This document shows positions 24,201 to 39,400 of a DNA stretch of 64,000 bases, piece after piece. Positions within the stretch are counted from its first letter, which is position 1. The number at the start of each line of letters is the position of its first letter. A model generated the notes under the pieces. That model was not told where the DNA came from and searched no databases. It was given only the letters and a program-made list of their open reading frames with translations. A program made the position numbers and the translations under genes. This DNA is from Pterois miles (Eukaryota; Chordata; Actinopteri; Perciformes; Scorpaenidae), in the NCBI GenBank assembly GCA_947000775.1, contig CAMQGK010000058.1:3664001-3728000 (forward strand), given 5' to 3'.

Positions 24201-27200
24201 GGCGCTGCACCTTAGATGTGTGTAATTCACGTCTAGATGTCTTATCACGAATTCATCATCAGTTCAATAAAACTTTCATTATTAGGGTTCAAACACTGAG
24301 GGGGTAGAACCATAGATGTATAATAAGACTTGGACACAGTGCCGCTACTCAACCTTGCTTCTTATTTTTCCAGTGGCTGCTCGCAGTATTGTTGCAAAAC
24401 ATCCCCCTGTGGTCCCCATTGACCACTGTTGTAAAAGAGACATCTGTACTACCCCTGTCACACCGAAGGCTCAAGCAGGGATGAACCAGAGCTGATTTTT
24501 TTTTGTTTGAAAGGGTTAACCCATGTTGACTGACTTGGCTTTGCAACCCAGGTCGAGAGGTGGGTCAGACCAGGGGCGTTCAATTTCAATGTGAACAGCA
24601 TGCATCAGGGTTGCTAACAAGCGGAGTGGAATAAATCTAATTAGTTGCAAATGGAGGCTCACAGTCGTGATGCAATTTTTGCTCAAACAAACGGCAGCAG
24701 AAATGGTTTCAGATACATTGGAGGTGTCGACAATTTGAACAACATGGATATGTGACAAGACTTCGAGGAGCTCCTGGTTGTCCATGGTGAGGAAAATTAA
24801 GAGGTAGATGACCAGGATGGTGTGGGACAGCCAGCTGTGAGTGCATCTGTTTTTAACCTCTTACCATTCTGCCCTTTTATTTATAGAGGAGTAAGGGTGG
24901 GGGACAGGGGATGTTCAGGGGTAGATAAGAATTCAACAGTATACAGTAGGTCACATAGAAGCTATGTGCATCAACTGAAAGCTGGGAAACCAAAGATTAA
25001 ACTTTACAATATCAGTTTATGATGACCATTCTCTGTTATTTATCTTAAGTTGTAGCAGCAATTTGATTCAATGTAAAATATTTGGTACTTTTTATCACTT
25101 GAGAACTGATAAAAATGATTAATAATCCCTCCCAAATACCACATTAAAACAAGACCTTGGGAAATACCACAGAAAAAGCCATGCTGTGATTTGATAGTGG
25201 AAACTTTTGACATTTGGAGACTTTTGCAAGAAATACATTTCTGTTTTGTAAACTACTCAGAAACCCCTGTATTGTCAAAAAAAACAAGAAAAGCCATCCA
25301 TCCCCTGAATGCGTTAGGTCTCTAGTTTGTGGTCAGAAAGTTTAATGAGATGGTGATTATACAGATACATACATATATATTGCTTACACTGATTAACTCA
25401 GTGTTGGCAAAATATCTGTATATATGGGAATAGTGAGGGCAATTCCTTTATTTTTGCTGTACACTGAAAACATTTGTGTTTGACATCAAAAGATGAATAT
25501 GAGACAAGCGATCAGTATTTCAGCCTCTATTTCCATATATTTATATCAAGATCTGTTACACAATTTAGAAGATAGCATCATTTTTCAAGTGAGCAAAGTT
25601 ATTGTTTTTTGTTGTCCAGGTGTGTCCTATTACATTGACTATTCAAACAATAAATTGTTCTGAATGTCTACTCTTAGTTTCAGCTTTGAGTTTTGCCTGT
25701 GCAGACTGCATTTCTAGTTAAAAAGGTGAAACCAACATGAAGACCAGAGAGCTGTCTATGGGAGAAAAGCTGAGAGAAGATAGAAAATCAATCAGAGCCA
25801 CTGAACCAACATTGACCATAGTCAGTACAACCATTTGTAACGTCCTGAAGAAGAAAGAAACCACAACCGGTAGACCAAGGAAAACATCAGCAGTTGATGA
25901 CAGAAACATTGTGAGAGCTGTAAAGAAAAACCCTAAAACAGCTGCCGTCCAGAGGGCAGGAGGGAAGGAATCACAATCCACCGTTCACTGAAGACTTCAG
26001 GAACTAAAGGACAGAGGCTCCACCAGAAGATGACAACCACTCATTAGCAATAAGAAGAAGAAGGACAGACTGGAATCACACTAAAAGTACAGAGACCAGG
26101 CTCAAAAGTTCTGGGACAAAGTTTTCTGGACTGATGACACAAAGATGAACCTTTACCAAAGTGATGGAGAAAGAAAAGATCTGCTCATGATCATCTGTGA
26201 AACCCGGTGGAGGTAACGTCCTGGTTGGGCTGCATGGCTTCTTCTGGGACGGATCATTGATCTTCATTGATGATGGAACACATGATGGCAGCAGTTAAAT
26301 GAACTCAGAAGTCTACAGAAACATTTAGTCTGACAGTTTAAAGAGAGATGAACCAAACTGATCAGGAGATCCTTCATCATGCAGCAAGACAACGAGCCAA
26401 AACACCCTGAGAACAACGAGGAGTTCATCAGGGGAAAGAAGAGGAAGGTTTTAGACTGGACAAGTCCATCTGCAGATTGAAACCCTGTTGAGCAGCATTT
26501 TACCTGCTAAAGAGGAGACTGAAGGGAGAAACCCCCCGAAACAAACAACTACTGAAAGAGGCTGCGGTGAAAGACTGGAAAAGCACCACAGAAGAAGAAT
26601 AGAAAAGTTTGGTGATGTTTGTGGGTTGCAGGCTTGATGCAGTTATTGAACTCAACTTGCTAAAAATGAAGCCTCTTGGACCATACAAGTCTGCCATGAT
26701 GGATTGTTTGCTATATTGAATGATATGAATAACAGCAATATGACATGAGCCTGTGAATGTCCTCATTCATCCAGGTCATATTCATTCTGGCAACAATTGA
26801 ATCGAAGGCAACTGGACTTAGATTTGTCTCTGAAGACGTTTCGCCCCTTATCCAAGTGGCTTCATCAGTTCGAACGCTACAGTCTGACTAAGCACTAAAT
26901 TTGGTACACAGCCTTGCCGAGCTGAGATACAATAATAATTTGGCAAGACCAGCCGAAAAACTTCAAAGGACCAGATCAGAAGACGTCATAAATCTGGGTA
27001 GATATTGTATCTTCATTCATCTTTTGAGAATAATTGTGCCGATGCATTTTGAGTCCACTCATGTCAAAACGTGTATTTCCCCAATTTTGGTGCACATGCT
27101 CTCGAGGCAAGGATTCACCAAAATCGGAAGTTTCATATTGACTGGTGCTTGTAGGTTTGGTCCATCACATATTTGCTGGTAACTGAAGTTGTCTCCAAGC

Positions 27201-30200
27201 AGTCCTTATTTAACTCTGTGGAGACATCTTGCCTTATGTCCTGAATCTTTCCTTTCTTTATCACTGAGTGTAGCGAACGGAAGCTATTATTATTAGGTTT
27301 TCATTATACTGTATATTTATACATAAAAAAATGCTGTAAATTAGTACAATTTTTATAGTGAACACATTTTAATAATACACAATACTTTTCTGATATATAT
27401 TGATACTTTTTGGAGGGATCTATGCCAAAGAAAGATTTCTATAGTCTGTAATGTTTTATTTCAAGTTGTCTTTTGACACATTTTGCCTTTAATAAATATT
27501 GCACCGCCTGCAATTTTGAAAATTGCAATAGGCTATATTGTGATTTTGTTACAATTTTGATTAATTGCACTTAATGTGCACGTCATCATGTTTTCTCTAC
27601 CGGGGGGCACCCTAGAAGGTAGTTCATCATAATTTCTTGCACATTGGGCTACCATAGTGGGCACTTTATCATGTTTTATCTACCACTGGGGCATCTAAGA
27701 AGGCAAATTTGTGTGTTTTTTTCCCTGATAATGGGGGCAACATATTCCTCCAGCAATGCAAGTACATGCTATAGCAGGGGGTCAAACTCAATTTCAATTC
27801 AGTTCAACTCAATATATCTTAAAAATTAGTTCAGTAACAAAAACACAAACTTGTGCATCAATATATATGCATGCACACAGACACAAAAGAATGTGTGTAT
27901 GTGGGCACACATACATTTCTATGTATTATGACATAAATCCCATGAATTTATGAGATTAAGAAACCCTCATCATTACTCATCCATCAAAGATCAAAATAAT
28001 TCTCAAGTGAATAATAAAGTTCTTTTTTTACCATCACACAAATAAAATTTATGGTCGGAGTTGAGAGGGGCAGAACTATAGTCAAACAAATCAATATACT
28101 CTGATCTAATGTTCAGTCTGTGGCATATAAACTGTTTGTGCTCCATCAGCTGATCTGCTGAGATCATGTGTGGTAGATGAAAGCGGTGTGACATACTTAG
28201 CTCCGTGTTTGGTGTTGAAATGCCGCCGTAAATTGTATTCTTTGGGCGCTGCCACCGCCTCGCAGCAACGAAGACATGCCGACTTGTCTCCATTAAGCAC
28301 AAACGTATTCATGTATTCATGTTGCCGTCCCTCTGCATCAACCTTTCTGTCTTGGACAGAACAGACCTCAAATCACACCACAAAAGAAGAAAATACCTAA
28401 ATACCATTGCATCTTTCCTGATTGTCATCATAGCATGTGCTTTAGGATGAATGGATGTCTCCCTCACACACAAGTAAGTGTGAACCGTAGAAATCCAACA
28501 TGCAAAACTGGACAGGCATGAGCACAAACTTCTTTTAGCAACTGCATGCCAGTTTGATGTAAACACACACACACACACAGCAGAGTATGTGTTGCTCAGC
28601 AGCAGGCAGAAACAGCATTTAATTTTTTGTAATAGCAATAATTTTGTGAAATTAAATTAGGTGGTAGCGGTGGCAACAACAATTGTATTACTAATAGATT
28701 ACAATAATTTGGTAATACATATTTATTCATTTGGCTCTTCAGCCAAAGAGATAAAGGGGGCAGTGGCTTTAGTCACTTCAACCACTATGCATGCACAGCG
28801 CTGCCCCTGTAAAAGGGTGAATTGACATTTTTATACTTCAGTTTTTTGTACACATGAAATAAACAGTAATGTTCCTCCTGTTTCCAGTCTTTGTGCTAAG
28901 CTAACCAGCTGCTGAATGTAGCTTCATATCTGACAGATGGATATGACTGTGGCATCGATCTTCTCATCAAACTCTGCCAGAAAGCCAATGAGCATATTTC
29001 CCAAATTTTGTCCATTTGCTTTTACAAGGAGAATCCAACTTCCGAAATCGATGTGATGCTGTGAGATCAGAGACGACTCTCTGATCATATATTGCTAATA
29101 AATAAGACACAGGACAGACAAAATACTCAATAAGAGATGTTTTAGCTCCAGAGCTTAACAAATCCAGATATTTTTTCAACCTGTTATTAAACCAGAACAG
29201 AACAAGCTATTTGAACCAAGCCGTAGACTGTTCCTATGGTATGGTTCTAGTCACTGAGTGTATATTTCAGATCGTTACTCCTCTGCACAGTGACGTGTTC
29301 TGTGTTCTGTCTGAGATGGCAAATGGTCAAATTATTATCCACACTGTCTGTTGTAAACATCCATCACTTTCAAGGTCTCACCTCCTGCTTCACCTTTGAC
29401 CTACTTACGTTTGTACTTGCACACAGTTTTCTGTTTTATAACCAACATTTCACTTAGGCTCACTTACCTCCAAATAACAAATAATCCTGATAAACTGTTG
29501 ATTTGTTCTAAGCTGTCGTGTTTCTTGACCTGTGCGTGTGTGGACGTGTGCGTACGTGCATGTGAGATCACCATGTTCCCTGATTATGTTTTCCTAACTA
29601 ACTTGGATAGTACAAGGTTATCATAACCTCATTACCTATAGGAATGATGTTGATAACTACAAAAACAAGGCCAAAGTTGTAAGAAAGCAGAATTATTATT
29701 TATGTTAGAAGAGCTCTCCTTTCTTTACAATAATAAAAATCCTCAGCACTGTCTGTTCCTCTCTATGTAGCAACACAGTTTACCAAAGGCTGCTGCTGGT
29801 ACATCATCAGCTTCTGTTCAACAGTTCTGGCAAAAGTAGCGCCTGAGGCTGTGCATTTATAATTGCATTAGAGGTAGACCTGTGGCTGAGATGAACAACA
29901 TGATGTGATAGTGCACAATCAGTTTCAGTTAAACTGAACACCGCTGGGACTGGAAACAATTGTTTTTTTTTTTTTTTTTTTTTTTTGGAAAATGTTATTT
30001 TTAGACATTTCCCGTATCTCATTCAAAGATATTAAGATAGAGAATGTCATGTATTGTGCAAGAGAAAAATGTGTTGATTAGTGACATAAATGCATTTTGT
30101 ACATCTATGTATCTATATATTTTATATATACATCTATATACAGTGCTGTATGTAGATGTATCTATACTGTACACACACACACACATACTGTATTACTTCA

Positions 30201-33200
30201 GTCCAGTCCTTAACAAAGCCACTATCATCCAAGGTGTTCTGATATACACAAATACATTCCATCTACACGATCATTATTTTTGAAATCAGGACATTTCGGG
30301 TGGATTATCATGCTCACACCATGGATACTTACTGCGCACAAAAAGGCATTTTGTTTGTAGCCATAGTTATGACCCTTTCATGAGTGAGAGTTCAGCCTCA
30401 GAATTAATGAGAAATCATATATTCAGAGATTGATTATGTTAATTGTATAAGTTTCAGATTTCTCTGCTTCTGGAAAACCACCATGATGAGGCAAACACTG
30501 AGTATAGTAAGTATTGTAAGATTTATTGAGGAATAGATTTTTTAATGATAATTGTCTACTAATGATGAACCTTCACCCTGCCTCATCGTTTTCATGCTCC
30601 TGTGTAATAATGTGCAGGGATGTATGACTGAGAGACGATATGAATTAAAAACATTACACATTACCTGCCTGTTCCTTCACATTGTAATGAATAACACAAA
30701 CTAACATTTTTAGCTGACACTGCACATCATTCCTACTGGTATCATTTTACCAGCACCTCATGCTTTGCTTGTAAAAATCCACTCATCAATTTGCTACAGC
30801 TTTCTGTACCATTGACTGCACAATATTACAACATGTAACAAACACTAAGGAGGGAAAATGAAGCACCTCTCCCGTGATTGGTCCATTTCTGATGCTAATC
30901 CTCCTGAGACATGCACTCCCATCCTGAGTCTGTATGAAGTCTTTGTGTTTGGAGAGAACTCCCCTTGGACTCCAGCATAGTTGTAAGGCAATGACTCGCT
31001 TTTACTGTACGACCACAAATGTCTTAAGGGTCAGCCTGAAAAGGGCAAAGGACAATACTGTTATTAACAACAACAACAACAACAAAAGGAGAGTCATCAG
31101 TCAGCGTATCCAGCAGTAATTCAGTCAGTTAGGTAGTCATCAGTGTTTACAAAGGTATGTAAGGTTTTGTCTCTGAGACCGATTCATTTTCAAATGGGCT
31201 TGCTCCACTTTATTCTCTTTTCTTTATCCTGTTCACCTCTCTGACAGACGGAGCCAACAACATAAATCCTTGTTTTTGGAGTAATGCTATTACAAATTTG
31301 CACAACAGCCCCCTATTTGCATATGCTCTAGCTTTAGAAGTTTACGGCCAACACTGGGCACTTGAAATACACTGTGGGCACTCAGTAAGTGCACCATGTG
31401 CTGTCCCATTCCTGAGTTAATTTGTAACTAGCATCAGTGCCCTAGCAAAAAGGAAAATCCAGAAGTTTTGAAATATTGCTGGCTGCAAGCACTGCCCCAT
31501 GGAATGGCTTGCAGAGCATACACAGGGCCAGTAGTGTGTGTAGAGCCCAGTGTAATTAAAGGGTGCTATAGTGCTGGCAGGACTGAGGTGAAGTTTGTCC
31601 CACTGACTCAAGGGATATTTCAGGAGGTGTGTTTAAGTGACAGAGTTGTGAGGAATGTTCCAGCAAGTCTCTGAATCTTCCTTATTAACAGGGACGCTGG
31701 CGTTACTGTGTTTTCAATTGCAACCCTTGTTTGTGTAGCCACTTGTTTATTGGTTTATTTATTTTTAATCAGTGGGACACCAAAGGAAAAGTTTATATCA
31801 ATCCAGTGAAAGTTTTTCTTTTTCATTTTATATTTTTTTGGCAAACCGTTTGCTCATGACTTTACTTTAAGTGATGAAATGTTTAGTTTAAAACAAATGG
31901 AGCACCAAATGAGAATAGCTTCTGCACTACTGGACTTTAATCACTGGTGACACTGTTGCAGCGTATCACTGTTGTAGTTACTCTTCCTGAGATCTTTTTG
32001 GAAGCACAAGGCTAAATATTGTTAAGGGAGACTTACATATATTAACTATGGAGGGTATTGGTGCTGTAACTCCTTTTGCCTCATTGTCACTGACTCACTT
32101 AAGTGTTCTTGTCTGCAAAATTGTGAGCAGCAGGAGATGCTTCAGGTGATTCATTGAACCCTCTATCCTGTCTTAGTCTGTGATGTGAAGACAAATAGCA
32201 GACATGTTGCATCAAATCGAAATGGAACTATGTGAGAATTATACAAATAGATGCAGTGATATTGAGTCTAATGAGCTGCAAATTAAGAAAATATGCAAAT
32301 AGACAAAACACAAACAAATTAAGAAAACATTTTCATCAAAGTGACAAAACACATGCAGCATCTAGAAGACACAAATAGCAAATAGAGAAAACACAACCAG
32401 ATACAGAAATGCACTGCAAAGAGATCACAACACAATAGAACAAGCAGGTTTATCTAATGGTAGGTTTTACTGACATGACTAATGAAATGAAACACTCTGC
32501 TTAATTTGTTTGTCAGTAAATTAAGTGACTGCTGCCTGTTCTTCCATTACAGAAAGGGTCAGTATCATTTACTCATGCTGTCAAACTGCAGCTTATTTTG
32601 ACTTGTTAATTAAGTCAAGTAATTAAACATTTTGCAACATTACTTTGTGATCATTTTGATTGTAACTAGCCAGTGAGCATTTTTCATTATTGTTTGATTT
32701 TGTCAGATTATTTGAATTATTGGTTAATACCAAGCTAAAGCCTAACACTAGGTTAACAACACATATTTGCAATAATATTTCCAACATCCCAGACAGATAG
32801 CCAACTTCAATAACTTCATAAGCCAACAACAAGCAAGTCCCAGCTATGTGCATCACCTGTTGCGGCCACTAGACACAGTTTCTATCCTGTTGTGATCTTC
32901 TTGCAGCAAGTCTCTATATTTGGTTGTGTTTTCTCTAAATGCTGCACGTGTGATCAAATTGGTGCAGATGTTTGTTTGATTTGCTTGTGCAATTTGCATG
33001 TGTTGTCTTTCCACTGACACTGCGTCAACGCAGGCTGTGTAGTGAAAGCAACACATCAGCAGGTGCTTTTGTCACCCATAGTATGAACATAGCTTAAGAC
33101 TGAGGCATTCAGGTGAACTAATAAATTGATTATTTAGTGAGCTGGCATTGGGCGAAGGCGGGGTTCACCCTGGACAGGTCGCCAGTCGATCGCAGGGCAC

Positions 33201-33437
33201 ATAGAGACAGACAACCATTCATGCTCACATCCACACCTACGGGCAATTTAGAGTCATCAATTAACCTAAACAGCATGTCTTTGGACTGTGGGAGGAAGTC
33301 GGAGTACCCGGAGAAAACCCACGCTTACACGGGGAGAACATGCAAACTCCACACAGAAGAGTCCCAAGCTGGAATCGAACCTGCGACCCTCTTGCTGTGA
33401 GGCAGCAGCGCTAACCACTGCACCACCGTGCAGCCCC

Positions 33438-33496
<59 letters not shown>

Positions 33497-36400
33497 TAAT
33501 AATAATAATATAAAAACTAAACTAATGAAGAAGAAATGATATAGTATATTAATGGTAGTGGTGAATAGTACTAGTGTAATAATGATTGTAGAAAAGAAAA
33601 AGTAACTGAGCTAATGAAGAAGAAAATAGTGATGATAATAACAGCGATAAGCACAATTTGATGTGAGTTGTAGATACTGAAAAAAGATGATCTATTCTGT
33701 ACTTGTGAACCAGTTCTTCAAAGGGGAATGAAAATTGAGGTTTGGATTATGTGCTGACCTTGCTATACCTTGATCTTGGTGAAATTCAGTAAATATTTAG
33801 TTATTTATTTGGTCCTCAAGGATATCCAGTTTAATCCATAGTTGTGTGTATTTACAGGGCAAGTGCATGATTTGATTTTTCCACCATGCTGTCAGAGCTG
33901 TAGCTATGGTAGGGTTCTTCAGTTATGATGTTTTATGGAGGTGCTGATAAATTGCAGGGTTGAGATCTTTTCAGTATCTATCAAGAGATAACATTGTTCG
34001 GTGGGATGGATCCATTTGGTCATAATTTGCAATCAATTGTAGTTGTGAAATTTTGGTGCATCAAGACCTCCATTTTTTTTTTTTTTTTTTGGAAATATGA
34101 AGAGTTTTGTTTTAAAATGAAAATAAAATGAACTAGAGAGTTGAACCATGTGGGTGTGGGCATACTGGGATCATTCAAAAAAAGGTCTTATTGATGGGCA
34201 GTATTTTAATCTTGGTGATTGCTATTCTTTCGATTAATGAGATTGGTAGGTTCATCCATCTGTTTGTCATCTGTCATTTTGATAAGTAGGTTAAGATTTA
34301 AGTGTATCAGTTCTGAGAGCTTTGAGGAAATATTACAACACCCAGGATATTATATGGTGTCTGTGGAGGGAGTGATGGGTGAGTGCAAGGCTGCAGGATT
34401 ACAGCTCTTTTTGGAGAGCAGTAACAATGTTGATTTTGACCAGTTAATTGCGTAATTTGAAAATTTAAAAATCTTCTGAAGAGGTTCATGGTTTCTTGTG
34501 GTCAGCCTTGTGGGTTCTGCAGTTAGAGTAGGATGTCATCTGCATATACACTTTTATATATTAATATTTATATATATATAATTATTATTATTATTATTAG
34601 TGGTTCAGTGTAAAGGGCAAAAAAAGGAAGAAGAGAGTGGACATCCTTATCCTCCTGTATGGTGTGAAACTTCATGATTATAACACACTGAATGTGACTA
34701 TAGCCCTTTATGAGTTGTACAGTATCTTGAGCCAGCTGATAAATAACTTTCTTAACCCAAATTTTTGTACAGTGTTGAATTCAAATGTCCATTTGAACCA
34801 GTGAAGAGCTTTCTCTGTATCTAACACAGCTATTATTGTTTTCCGATTGTTCTGAGTTACCTGATGAATTATGCTGAATAGCCCGCAGGACGTGTGTCAT
34901 CATATGCATGTCTTCCTTTGATCAAAACCAGTTTGATCAATATGTGTTATGAATGGATTGACGGTTTCAAATCTCACTTGAGGGACCTGTATAGTTAATC
35001 CATTTTCCCCCAGTCCTATGCCTGTATGGGTACCCTTGAAACGTGGTAAAGTGGCTAAATACCAGCCATGACAGCATGTGGCTGGTATTATCTCTGTGTG
35101 TGTCATCATGACAATGTGTTCCTAGAGACACCTACTGCAGTGGAAACTACAACAGAAGAAGTTTTGAGTAATTCACCAGGTGTTTTATATGTTTGTCTGT
35201 CTGTCTGTCAATATGATACATCACCATTGTGCAAGATGCAGTCACAAAACTTGTGTAGTTGAGATCAAAATGAAGGTTGAGCTGGTAGATGGTTGTGGTC
35301 CAGCGAAGGGAAATGGAAATAGGGGGGTAGAAAGTGGGGAAGGGTGCAATTTGCCAAAATGTTAACAAATATTGGACAAAAATCAGGACTCAAAAGACAT
35401 TACAACAGATGAGCTTTCATGGGTTTCCATCTCTGAGATTAAGGGGAAAAACATTTTGGATTTGGACAAATTTCACACTGAGATGATTTAAAAAAAAAAA
35501 AAATAATTAAATTAAAAAAAAGTACAAGCAGCTCTTCCTTTCTGTTTTAATTTAATGTAGTGAGGGTGAAACGTAACCCACATATGTGCTTCGGACAGGA
35601 TTAAATCCCTAACCAGCACAGCTCATGTTAAAATCACTCCACCTTCCCTAGAGAAAGAAATCCTGTCTGAATGAGGCGTAATGCCAATAATTTATATTTC
35701 TGGTTACTCATTTAAAATGTCTTCTAAACACACTCAATATTTATTTTAATTCATCTTACAAAATGAGAACAAAATTTCAAAATATATCAAAGTTAATTAT
35801 TTTGCAATAAATGAACGATATTGATAAATGAACTGAATCAAACATAAAAATTCATAGTGTGTATATTTGTTCCCTTCAGGTAATCTACAGTGTTTATTGT
35901 CCTGTTGTGCTCATTGTCTCTTTATAATTAAATCAGTTTGATCTGGAATTAATAATATTAGGAATTAGCTTTGCAAGCTGCTCTGCTAGAATCCAGCTGA
36001 GTAGTTAATCAGTGTCCAGATTGTGATTCTGCTGGCATCTTTATACATCAGTAAGGAGTTTCACTTTTGAGGGACTTTTCTCAAAAGTTGCGTAACTTCC
36101 CCAGATGTCAGTAATGAACAGAAAATAATTCTGAGAAATTTCCCTCATTGACTTAATGAACATCGTGTTTGCATTTTATGGTATTCATGCAAACTGCTGA
36201 GTCTGGCTATGAGACTCTGACTGTATTTGTCTCTGTGTCATTTTCCTGCAGTGGTGATCATGTGCATGGGAGCAGACAAAATCCGAGAGATCATGCTGGC
36301 TGCACACAGACGACGGCTGACCAACGGCAACTATATGTTCTTTAATGTTGAACTCTTCAATGCCTCTTCTTATGGTAAAGTTAATGTCACATTACTTTTA

Positions 36401-39400
36401 AGTATCTGTTTTTTACAAACTGAAGATTAAGAAAATTCAACTACTCTATGGTGGAGTAGATAAATATTTGGACAATGACACATTTTCTTTTGTTTTTGTT
36501 TTTGAGAATGTGAAAATCTGTGACCATGACATCTGGTACATTACAATTGAATCATGACTATGACTGAGGATGTTACACATGAATATGGGCTATTTTAAAA
36601 ATTATAAAGATTTTGATTAGTCAATAATGGTTAACAATAATGTTTGGAAAATGTTCCTCTGCCTGTCTGTCTGTCCTCTCCCTTACAATTTAAATTCTAG
36701 GCAATGGCTCGTGGAAGAGAGGAGATAAATATGACAATGACGCGAGGCAAGCCTATGCTTCTCTGAACACTGTGACACTGCTCAGGACTGTCAAGCCCGA
36801 GTTTGAAAACTTCTCATTGGAAATGAAGAAGTCCATCGAAAAAGCTGGGTTTCATGACTGCAAAGACTGTGGAAGTGTACGTATATCTTTTTATCCTTTT
36901 TATGGAATGTATTAGTAACTGATGTTTGATGAATTTGCAGATGCTGACAGAGCTAAGCTAAGCTAACAGAAGACAGACGCTTACTCATCCTGAGGGAAAT
37001 TGTTGTGCAGCAGTTGCAGTACAAAGTAGGAAGGAGTGAAAATATAGAATATCAATTAAAACAGCAAGCAGTGATGAATGGGCCCCGCACCTTCACACAC
37101 AATAGGGATGTTGGCCTGAAGCCGGTTGATGCAGCTTTGTATTTCGTGACTATCAGATCCTGCACTCAGAAGTTACACGGTATTTCCTGTGAGAGTGTGG
37201 TGCTGGAAATTACACATTGCAAATTTTGTACCACTTCCTGTGTCCATTACGTGGTGCTAGAGAACACACACTAATTTTACGCCATGTTGCTGTATATCAT
37301 GTGTTGACACCATGTAAATTTCATGTAAATTGGCTGATTCGACAAATAAGCCTAACTTCCTGTTGTCAGTAGGTGGCACTATGACTCAAAATTGGAGCAT
37401 AGATGTCTTCAGGCCTTGACTCTTATTCAGCATGTGGAATTTGGGGAAGATTGTACAATATAAAGTCCAGTTACAACTGCTGCCTGTGGTATGGTGAAAC
37501 ATGCAAATCGCCAGTCTCACCCCGCAACAACATTCCACGAAAGCAATTTGGCACTGAGAAGGTCTTGAGATTCTGCTGACCAAATCAAAAATTTCCACAC
37601 CTGTAAAGTGTGGTTGTCACTTGACCTGTTACATCATTGTTTGAGCTATCGACTATCGACAAAATTAAAAATCGACAACTGCCCCACTTGGCAGAGCTAA
37701 TGTAAGCCAATGGGAAATACAGTATGTCAGAAAAAAATGAGAGCAATGTGAATGTGAACGAAATTTCGCGAACATCAAAGGAACTTTTTCCCAACCCTGG
37801 CGTGCATATGGAGGCGCTATGGAGCTCGCTGGCCACATCTGAGACTAGTCACTGCAGAACTGGCAATTTTCGCCAGTTCTGAAATGTGTGCCAATTTTCC
37901 TTAATTTTCAAGGATCCCAGGCCCCTCAAAAATGTGATTGTGCAGCAGAAAAATAATCTTAACTTAATCTTAACAAAAACAATAGCTTTCAGTGCTAGGG
38001 ACATTTGGGACCGTTGGGCCCTGCACTGCCACACTTGTGCCCTAATAAAGATGCAAGTGTAAAAATATAAATAAACAGATCCAAAATCCAAAGAATATAA
38101 CTAAAACATTGTAGTTCCTGATTCCTGAATGAATTACTTTAAATTCTATATGGACTGTTTTACCGATGGACTTTCCCTGAGCGTACAATGCTGACATGGA
38201 TGAGTTTACACTGTAGTTAATGGAAAGCTTGGTGCCTCTCATATAAACGCTCAGTGGTGCTTCTGCATGCCAGGACAAAGCGTCGGTATTTGACGGGCTA
38301 TTTGGTTTGGAGGGCCCCAACACCCTCTGTATTCACAAAGAGGACAACTGTTTGGAAGTCTCTGTCCTCTGTCCTCAAGAAAAGACGCTTTGTACTGTAC
38401 TTGAATATGACAATCCTTTATCGCTTCTAACTGTCTCGGTCATCACTCAATTTAAATGTCAGTATAGCCGATCTCACAGCACAGTGAGTGACGTTAAAAT
38501 ACATTTTTTGTTTATTTTGTCTGACAATGTCGTGATCATGAAATAAGGATTTTTTCTGCAGCTTGGTAGCTTGGAAATGACTGCTGGCCATCATAGTATT
38601 TATAAGCTGCAATTAAATTTCATACTCATTCCATTGTCTGATGGAGGAGGAGACTGAACGGAAGTTTAACAGACTGTCTCCCTCCATCCCTCCCTCCCCC
38701 GCTATCTCCTTTTTCTCCCTCTTACTAACTACAAACAGGAGGAACTAGTTAACTGGGTACGTGTGAGACAAAGTCAGAAACAAGAGAAGTGCATCATTAG
38801 AAATGAATTTATAATCATTTCGTACGTCATACAAACAGAGCACGGAAAAGAACCACGTTAGATGTGCTGAACACTGAGCATCATCTGGCAGCTGTGACAA
38901 GGCAATGCAAGGCAATACAACACAACCAACTGCTGTGTACATTGACCATTAGTGCTAGTAACAGATGTACTTTTTGTTTTTCACTTTCAATCTTCAAAGA
39001 AGATATTGTGACTGTTGTGAATCATCATTGTAATTTCAGTCAGACTACATGTTCCATTGTAGGTCAACATGTTTGTTGAGGGATTCCATGATGCCATGTT
39101 GCTGTATGCCATCGCCTTGCATGAAGCCATGAAAAATGGATACAGTAAGAAGAACGGAACAGAGATCACGTCACGCATGTGGAACCGAACTTTTGAAGGT
39201 AAAACACTCTGCTCGCAGTGAAAAAGTGATGACTGCCACACCGCCATGATTCCTGTGTGTTACGTTACAAGTGTGGTGAAGTAAAATATCTTGATAGAGT
39301 TATTTCAAATAGCCTAGAAATAAAATACATCATCACAAAGTGTAGAAGAGTAGAGTTACTCCAAAAAAGACAGTTTGTTGTTTCAGGCTGTTGGTTTAAA

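Noticed and set aside
28003..28302. 99-codon minus frame as a zinc-finger host gene
   Set aside because: The BED-like finger is read in the neighbouring frame and only as a fragment next to a hAT-like terminus, so a transposon relic is the better explanation.
33138..33437. tRNA gene call from the A and B boxes
   Set aside because: The promoter boxes are present but the rest does not fold as a tRNA and is followed by SINE central and tail sequence, so it is a SINE head.
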